NCBI RefSeq assembly: GCF_000005505.3 | Contig: NC_016134.3 | Coordinates: forward strand, 10,956,624-11,020,623 | Length of the DNA: 64,000 bases | Direction: 5' to 3' | Source: Brachypodium distachyon | Taxonomy: Eukaryota > Streptophyta > Magnoliopsida > Poales > Poaceae | Shown here: piece after piece, positions 57,573 through 64,000 of the stretch | Numbering within the stretch: position 1 is the first letter of the stretch | Layout: every line of letters starts with the position of its first letter | Made by a program: the position numbers and the translations under genes | Notes under the pieces: model-generated | Told to the model about the DNA's origin: nothing | Database searches by the model: none | The model's input: only the letters and a program-made list of their open reading frames with translations

Positions 57573-60500
57573 ATGACGATGAAGCACCATCGAGGGGCGG
57601 CGCCGCCGGATGGGCGGCGGCTGGCGGCCATGCTGCTGCTGCTGCTGTTCGCGGCGGGGGGTATGTCGGTGGCGAGGGCATTGCCGTTGAGCAGCGCTGA
57701 GGCGTCCTACATCGCGCGGCGCCAGCTGCTGGCCATGAAGGAGGCCGAGGCCTCCGCCAGCGTGAACGTCGGCGGGGGCGCCGTCGGGGAGGGCGCCGGC
57801 TTGTCGGTCGGCGGCGAAGCCAGTGACGACCTCAGAGGTGTTGGGGGTGAAGGCGGCGAGCAAGGAGCGCCCGCCAGCGGCCCGGCTGCCGGCGGTGGTG
57901 AAGTCGCGAGCGGCCCGGCAGAAGGCGGCGGTGATGTCGCGGGCGGCCCGGCTGCCGGCGGTGAAGTCGGCGCTGAAGTCGCCAGTGGCCCGGCTGTCGG
58001 CGGCGGTGAAGTCGGCGGTGTCGCCAGCGGCCCGGCTGTCGGCGGTGAAGAAGTCGGCGCTCCTGTCAGCGGAGAAGTCGGCAGTGACGGCGGTATCGGA
58101 GGTGGCGGCGCAGCAGACCCAGACGTCCCCACCGACTTCGAGTTCGACGACCGCATCAAGGCCAGCTCAAAGAGCTTCGCCAACGCCCGCCTCCGCCGTG
58201 CATACATCGCGCTCCAGGCATGCATTATATGGCGTCTCACTAATTCAGACCAAATTTCATTCAAATCAATGAATTTTCCGTCAAATTTTCTTTCCACTAC
58301 TACACCTCAATTAAGATAAAATTCAAAGAAAAAATCAAACCTTGATTGCATTTTTAGTCAAGTCCAAATTATTGAAAGTTCAGTGAATTTATTAATCGTG
58401 GCTGAAATATTTCTGAAAGCTGAAATTTGAAACTAGGCATGGCGGCGGGCCTTCTACTCGGACCTCAAGGGGTACACAAACAATTGGGTGGGCACCGACG
58501 TGTGCGCCTACAACGGCGTCATCTGCACGAATGCGTTGGACGAGCCCAACACCACGGTGGTGGCCGGCATCGACCTCAACGGCGCCGACATCGCCGGCTA
58601 CCTGCCCCCCGAACTCGGGCTCCTCACCGACCTCGCCTTCTTCCACATCAACACCAACCGCTTCTGCGGGATCATCCCTCGGACAATGTCCCGCCTCACC
58701 ATCCTCCACGAGTTCGACGTCAGCAACAACCGCTTCGTCGGCGTCTTCCCCTACGTCTGCCTCGACATGGTCTCCCTCAAGTACCTCGACATCCGCTTCA
58801 ACGACTTCGAGGGCGACCTCCCGCCGAAGCTCTTCAACAAGGACCTCGACGCCGTCTTCGTCAACAGCAACCGCTTCGTGGGCCCTATCCCAGAGACCCT
58901 CGGCAACTCCACCGCCTCTGTCGTCGTGTTCGCCAACAACAAGCTCGTTGGTTGTATACCCAAGAGCATCGGCCGCATGGTCAAGACACTCGACGAGATC
59001 ATCTTCCTCAACAACAAGCTTGACGGCTGTCTGCCGCTCGAGATCGGGCTTCTGAAGAACACCACGGTCGTCGATGTCTCCGGCAATGGCTTTGTCGGCA
59101 CACTGCCCAAGGAGATCGCCAACATCGACAAGCTGGAGCAGCTCGACGTGTCCAGGAACATGTTCAGTGGCATCCTACACGAGTCCATCTGCCAGCTCCC
59201 GGCGCTCGTCAACTTCAGCTTCGCCTTCAACTTCTTCAACTCCGAGTCTGCCCCTTGCATGCCATCAGACAAGGCCGAGGTGAACCTCGACGACAGAGAC
59301 AACTGCCTCGGCGCGCTCCGCCCGGCACAGAAGACCACGCTGCAATGCGCACCCGTGCTCGCGCGCCCCGTTGACTGCAGCAAACATGCGTGTGCCGGTT
59401 ACCCGACGTCGGCGCATCCTCCTATCGTCGGTCCATATATGCCAGGAGGATCACCAAAACTGGCACCAGTTGTGCCGGGTCCAATTATTTCGCCATACAT
59501 GCCTGAGAACCCAACACCACCTCCGGTGCCTCTCCCTAAGACCTCACCGCCGGCAGGCCATGCTGCTCCGCCACCTCCTAGTGCCGACTGGCTCCCTGGA
59601 ACCCCTGAGCGCGAGAGGTCACCGCCGCCAGAAGTACAACCTCCTCCTGTTGTCCTCTCACCACCACCGGCTCCCGTCAAGACATATTCTCCACCAATTT
59701 TTGCATCCCCACCACCAGCTCCAGTGACCTATCCACCTCCTCCGGTGAAGTTACCCCCGCCACCCGCTCCAGTGAGCTCTCCACCTCCCTCGGTGAAGTC
59801 TCCACCACCACCAGCTCCAGTGAGCTCCCCACCTCCTCCAGTCCAGTCTCCTCCACCACCCGCCCCCGTGAGCTCTCCTCCTCCTCCACCTCCTCTCGTG
59901 AACTCTCCTCCACCACCCGCCCCCGTGAGCTCTCCTCCTCCTCCGATGAAGTCTCCGCCACCACCCGCGCCCGTGAGTTCTCCCCCTCCTCCGGTAAAGT
60001 CCCCTCCACCACCGGCACCGGTGAGCTATCCTCCACCCCCGAAGAAGTCTGAACCACCACCCGTTCCTGTGATCTCTCCACCAGCCCCACAAAAGCCTCC
60101 ACCTCAAGAGAAGACTCCACCGACACCCACTCCCAAGATCTCCCTACCACCGCCACCTGCGGAGAAGAAGACCCTACCACCACCGGCACCTGTAACCTCA
60201 CCACCACCTGCGGAGAAGAAGTCGCTGCCACCACCGGCACCTGTCGAAAAGAAGCCCCTACCACCACCGGCACCAGTTAGCTCACCGCCTCCGGAGGAGA
60301 AGAAAACTCTACCACCACCTGTTGAAGAGAAGAAAACTCTACCACCACCTGTGGAGGAGAAGAAAACGCTGCCACCACCTGTCGAGGAGAAGAAAACTCC
60401 GCCACCACCCGTCGAGGAGAAGAAAACTCGGCCACCACCCGTCGAGGAGAAGAAAACTCGGCCACCACCCGTCGAGGAGAAGAAAACTCTGCCACCACCT

Positions 60501-60962
60501 GTCGAGGAGAAGAAAACGCTCCCACCACCTGTCGAGGAGAAGAAAACGCTCCCACCACCTGTCGAGGAGAAGAAAACCCTACCACCGCCGGGCCCCGTAC
60601 AAGTGAAGCCTCCGCCTACACCAGCTCCTGTGAGCTTGCCACCTCCTCCGGTGAAGTCTCCACCACCACCTGCCCCGGTCAGCTCGCCACCTCCTCCGGT
60701 GAAGTCTCCACCACCACCGGCTCCCGTCAGCTCGCCACCTCCTCCGGTGAAGTCTCCTCCTCCACCAGCACCAGTCAGCTCACCACCACCAGCCCCAGTG
60801 TCATTGCCTCCTCCAGCACAATCCCCACCACCGGCGAAAGAGGAATCACAACCACCTCCCGCGGAATCGCTTCCTCCACCGGCGTTCGAGAACTTCATCA
60901 TGCCACCCGTCAGGGGGACCAAATACATGTCGCCACCACCTCCTCAGTTCCAAGGATATTAA
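57573..60962 (+). CDS. LRX: Leucine-rich repeat extensin (pollen PEX type)
   Basis: Two exons, 57573-58217 and 58437-60962, join in frame to 1056 aa (ALQ/AWRRAFYSDLKGYTNNWVG). A signal peptide (about 1-36, LAAMLLLLLFAAGG) is followed by an acidic Gly/Ala/Val-rich region (about 60-165) with ASGPA.GGGEV repeats. Then come the LRX N-terminal signature (ARLRRAYIALQAWRRAFYSD) and GTDVCAYNGVIC, about ten LRRs to about residue 490, and a Cys-rich hinge. The extensin tail (about 536-1056) has SPPPP, APVSSPPPP and ten VEEKKTxPPP units and ends PQFQGY. LRX proteins are secreted, bind RALF peptides through the LRR and are anchored in the wall by the extensin part. Pollen (PEX) members act in tube growth. 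Total length and few SPPPPY-type Tyr crosslink sites fit PEX better than root-hair LRX, but expression is inferred. Confidence 0.88.
58218..58436 (+). other. GC-AG intron of LRX
   Basis: The only in-frame junction that restores the conserved QAWRRAFYSD reads CTCCAG/GCATGC at the donor and AAACTAG/GCATGG at the acceptor, a GC-AG intron of 219 bp. The reading frame runs on into the intron as far as 58319, so retention would give a 248-residue protein with no LRR or extensin part. Confidence 0.7.
60301..60600 (+). repeat. Ten 30-bp units encoding VEEKKTxPPP
   Basis: Ten consecutive 30-bp units (GTCGAGGAGAAGAAAACTC.. then a CCACCACC core) encode VEEKKT followed by L, P or R and PPP. Several neighbours are identical, showing recent slippage or unequal exchange. 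The tenth unit is degenerate. Confidence 0.9.
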
Positions 60963-61368
60963 GCGTGGCACTATTGAGAGAATTGACGACATAGACGGCA
61001 GGGAGCAAAACCAATTTGGGCATAATGAAAGCATTCCATGCACATCCACACACACATGTAACAAACTGTCATTTGGCGGCTACGTGCATTCATGCATGTA
61101 TACGTGACTAATTAATTCACTTCAAATTTAATTATACACGAATGTGTGTGTGTGTGTGTGGGAGAGTGTGCAAACTAATTAAGTTGAGGCGGCCAAATGT
61201 ATGAGGTAGGCAATACATGTGATTCATGATGCCTTGTGTGTTCTCTTTCCTCTTAGACAAATGTAACTCTTTTTTTCTGAGAAGAAGATTGTTTGACATC
61301 GAAGAAACAAAACCTAACAATGTAAAATGGTGTTCTGATTTGTATTATTTTTTTGCTTTGGAGCTAGT
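60963..61368 (+). other. LRX 3' flank
   Basis: Probable 3' UTR and downstream DNA, with a (GT)n run at 61144-61160. No further gene is seen. Confidence 0.45.
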
Positions 61369-63420
61369 TGTAATAGCCCGAAACCAACCCTTTTCCTTTT
61401 AAGTCCTTTTGGACTTCTTTATAATTTAATTATTGTCATCATCTTGTCATGCTCATGTCATCATCAACATTTTGCCATCTCATTAGCATCATCTCAAATG
61501 AAATATTTTTCGCTCGCACAAAATGTCACTTTTTTTGTGTTGTCATTTGTTGTGCTTGTAAAAGCCTAAAAATTATTTTATAAAAATCCTAATTTGGTTT
61601 GACAAAATAATTCCGGGTTTAATTAAACCTAGTCACTTGTCTCTTATTTTTGTTGCAAAATTTGTATTTTTGTTTCAGGCTTTTGTTGGCCCAAATGCCA
61701 CCTAGCAAACCCTAGTTTTTCATAGCCTATAAAACTACCGCCTAATCCCTTCTCCCTCCTGGCCGCTGCCAGCACCTTCCTCCTCCCGATCCCCTTCTTC
61801 TTCCTCCCTTCTGTTCTTCCTTCCCTGGCTCGATGTCCTCCCATGGCCCTAGCTCCCCACGGCCTCCCTCTCTCCCGTGGTCTTCCTCCTGTCTCCCTCC
61901 CTCTCACGAGCTACTCCTCCCTCCCCTCTGGCCCTCTCTCTCTCTCTCCCTGGCTCCCTCTCTCACGCGCGCCTCCTCAAGCTCGTTGGCCAGAGCTCCC
62001 GCGCCTGCAGCTTCGCCCCACCTCGCCGTCGGCCTCCACCACCAGCAAGCAGCGCCTTCCTCCTCTCTGCTCTCTCTTCTTGCTGCTGCTCCACATCTCC
62101 AGCGCCTACTGCTCCTGGCCGCCAAGCTCTCGGCCCGTCCATCTTCTCCAGCAGCGCCACCAAGCACCTCCGGCGCCTCCCCTCGCTTTCCTCACCTCGA
62201 CGACCTCCCACGCCTGTTGCTCGCTGCCGGTGCTCGTCCTCCGCCCCGCGCCGTCGAGCACCTCGCCGTCGCCTCCTCGCTGCTGCTCTCCTCGTCGACA
62301 ACCTCGCCGCCGGCAGCGCCCCCACCTTGCAGCGCCGCCGCTCGCCCATGGGCCACTGCCGCTGCCGCTCTTCGTCAAGCCCAGCAGGCAGCCCAAGTCA
62401 AGCCAGGCCCGTGGCCCTTTTCCCCCTCTCTAGTTTTTCCTTTTTTTTGTTGTTATTAATTAAACCCTGATGTGTGGGCCCTGCTTGTCAGCTGCTGTTG
62501 CTTAGCCTTGCCGCTGCTGTGTTGTTGTTGCCGCCGCTCCGCGTGCGCTTCGTCGTGCCCCTGCCCAAGACCTTGCTGTGCACTGCGAAGATCGACGACC
62601 GACGAACCCCAAAGATGGAGCCATGTACTCCTACTTTCCCTATGTGTACGACTACTTCGTCTACCTCGGCTACTTCCTCTACATCGCGACGCCGCACGTG
62701 TCCAACGTATAACGTGCGACCGTTCCGTAAAGCCGACAGTTCTTTGTTGTAGACCCGTAGGTTGCGATTGTTGAAATGCATGTGTTGTATGAGATGCCGT
62801 ATATGTATCGATAATATTAGTTGCAGGTACGTCATTGCCACTGGCGTATGCAACCCCAACCGAGTTGTGTTGTTTGGTGTTTAGTAAATAGGTTAATCAC
62901 CTTACACCTTGGTAGACGTTTCTCTTCCTCTCATTAGACGTTGTTATTAGGGTGTCTCTCCAGATATTGCTGCTGCTGCATAACCCCACCATATTTATCC
63001 ATCCTTTGAGACTTGTTACATAATTAGATTAGTTCTCCCCGTAAGTCTTGCGAGTACTTTGTATTCAGTTGCTTTGCAACGTTGTTTCCTTCAGAGGTTC
63101 CAGCAGAGCAGGTGAGCCGCTAGTTCTTCGTGGAGCACGACGTTGGATTCGATATTTAGCCAGGAGATCCAGATCAAAGTTCTGAGACTCGTGGCGGGTT
63201 TCCTTCCAGCTTCCAGCCTCTTCAGGCCATGCTGTATTCTTGTCCGTACTCAGGCATAATTCGACTTTCGCTGATGTAATGATGTAATGTTGGGACATGT
63301 GTCCTCTCTTTGTAATAATTGTTATTCTGCTCTTTGTATGAGTTTTGTAATTACTCTCTTCTGTAGAGTTTTGGCAATGATATTCATGTTGCAAAACTGT
63401 GCGATGAGCACATTAATGCA
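61369..63420 (+). mobile_element. Gypsy-type LTR-like sequence
   Basis: TGTAATAGCCCGAAACCAACCC at 61369 resembles the start of a grass gypsy LTR. GCCTATAAAACTACCGCC (61726-61743) would be its promoter, followed by a CT-rich transcribed leader (61750-62460). Later text such as TAAGTCTTGCGAGTACTTTGTATTCAGTTGCTTTGCAACG (about 63040) is also typical of this class. No gag-pol, second LTR or TSD is seen in the window. The long frames at 61833-62470 are Ser/Pro/Leu-rich low-complexity and not supported as protein. Confidence 0.45.
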
Positions 63421-63586
63421 TGTATGTATTGAAGTGTTTATCGTAGGTTAAGAACCTAAAGCTTGAATTATGTAAAAGTTAGCAATTTGGGGCTAAATTG
63501 CATAATTCCGGTCCAAGAGTCTTACACTAGTCTAGTAAAAAAATGATGTAGTACCATTAATCACCAATATTTATTTATAATTATTT

Positions 63587-63699
63587 AAATTCTTTAAACT
63601 TCTCCTTTCAAGATGGCATGCCGCGTGAATAATCTCGGATTCAAGGAAAAGAAATAAGTAGTAAAGAATGGATTCTTGAAAGGAGAAGTTAAAGAATTT
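63587..63699. repeat. Fold-back element, 26-bp arms
   Basis: AAATTCTTTAAACTTCTCCT..CAAGA (63587-63613) is the inverse of TCTTGAAAGGAGAAG..AATTT (63674-63699), apart from one extra A, with about 60 bp between. It is a small palindromic element adjoining the Stowaway. Confidence 0.7.
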
Positions 63700-63704
63700 T
63701 GATA

Positions 63705-63817
63705 CTCTCTCCGATCAATATTAATTGTCTCAAATTTGCGCAAATATGGATGTATCTATGTCTAAAAAGCGTCTAGATACATGTAATATTTCGACAAGTA
63801 ATATGAATGGGAGGGAG
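63705..63817. mobile_element. Stowaway MITE
   Basis: CTCTCTCCGATCAATATTAA at the left pairs with AATATGAATGGGAGGGAG at the right, flanked by TA (63703-63704, 63818-63819). The interior has ATGTCTAAAAAGCGTCTAGATACATGTAATATTTCGACAA-type sequence well known from Pooideae. 113 bp. Confidence 0.85.
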
Positions 63818-63819
63818 TA

Positions 63820-64000
63820 GTACAATTGCATTCCATGAGGTGTAAACATGTCACTGTAAGCAAGACACACATCTAATCCTATAAACTGAGCCACCTGTGA
63901 TAATCTAATCTCAATAAAACTGAAATGGGCACACATATGTCATGAATTTTCCTATATAACTGAATTTTACAAAATTCCGTCAAATCCTTTATTATTCTAT
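63820..64000. other. Window end, unassigned
   Basis: No gene or repeat that I can support. Confidence 0.35.

Noticed and set aside
60104..60928. 274-codon minus-strand Gly-rich frame inside LRX
   Set aside because: It is the complement of the Pro-rich extensin repeats, which have no stops on the other strand.
61833..62470. Three overlapping plus-strand frames of about 200 codons
   Set aside because: They overlap in all three frames and are Ser/Pro/Leu-rich because the DNA is a CT-rich, stop-poor LTR leader.
1..64000. CRISPR array, bacterial operon or rRNA
   Set aside because: No regular spacer array, Shine-Dalgarno-led operons or rRNA-like sequence is present; the content is a plant nuclear genome.

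Overview
This is a plant nuclear window from a grass, very probably a cool-season (Pooideae) grass. The evidence is the TE content: Stowaway MITEs with the internal motif shared by this group, a BARE1/Angela-type copia LTR, large CACTA elements with GGCGGT-rich subterminal repeats, GC-rich grass-style exons and a tRNA-derived SINE. I see no bacterial, organellar or CRISPR content. Species and family names of repeats are from recognition, not from a search.

Two host genes look intact. The first is an atypical E2F (DP-E2F-like, DEL) on the minus strand at 13166-16287. It can be spliced into ten exons giving 406 aa with two E2F DNA-binding domains, and a canonical E2F site lies about 100 bp upstream of its ATG. 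The second is a leucine-rich-repeat extensin (LRX, pollen PEX type) on the plus strand at 57573-60962. It has two exons, 1056 aa, and is joined across an apparent GC-AG intron.

Nearly everything else is transposable elements, many nested. 1-1.0 kb: possible LTR remnant. 1.66-4.75 kb: Helitron with both ends. 5.9 kb: CACTA end fragment. 6.18-6.72 kb: hAT-like element with 8-bp target-site duplication (TSD) and an internal SINE. 6.7-13.1 kb: mostly unassigned, with small duplications and a possible solo LTR. 14.6-14.8 kb: SINE with 16-bp TSD inside a DEL intron. 16.66-18.5 kb: copia LTR. 18.8-37.26 kb: composite CACTA territory with a broken TNP2 transposase, two copies of the 5' module of a second CACTA gene, a captured FAR1/MULE fragment, a captured gypsy integrase fragment, a GC-rich tandem repeat and a Ulp1-like pseudogene. 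About 37.4-40.19 kb: probable Helitron, only the 3' end clear.

From about 40.4 to 57.0 kb the host DNA seems to be an old tandem array of a non-coding module. Recurrent landmarks are a CTTTATATA box followed by a conserved stretch, and an AACTGTG...GATGAAGTC...GTGATGAC block. Its copies were split by later insertions: a complete non-autonomous LTR retrotransposon (43787-49928, perfect CCCGT TSD) carrying a nested Harbinger piece, and a 5'-truncated LINE (about 51.08-53.94 kb) that carries a 195-bp tandem duplication with a MITE. The last two modules (54.75-55.83 and 55.98-57.00 kb) are the clearest duplicate pair and lie just upstream of LRX. After LRX come an LTR-like sequence (about 61.37-63.4 kb), a fold-back element and a Stowaway MITE.
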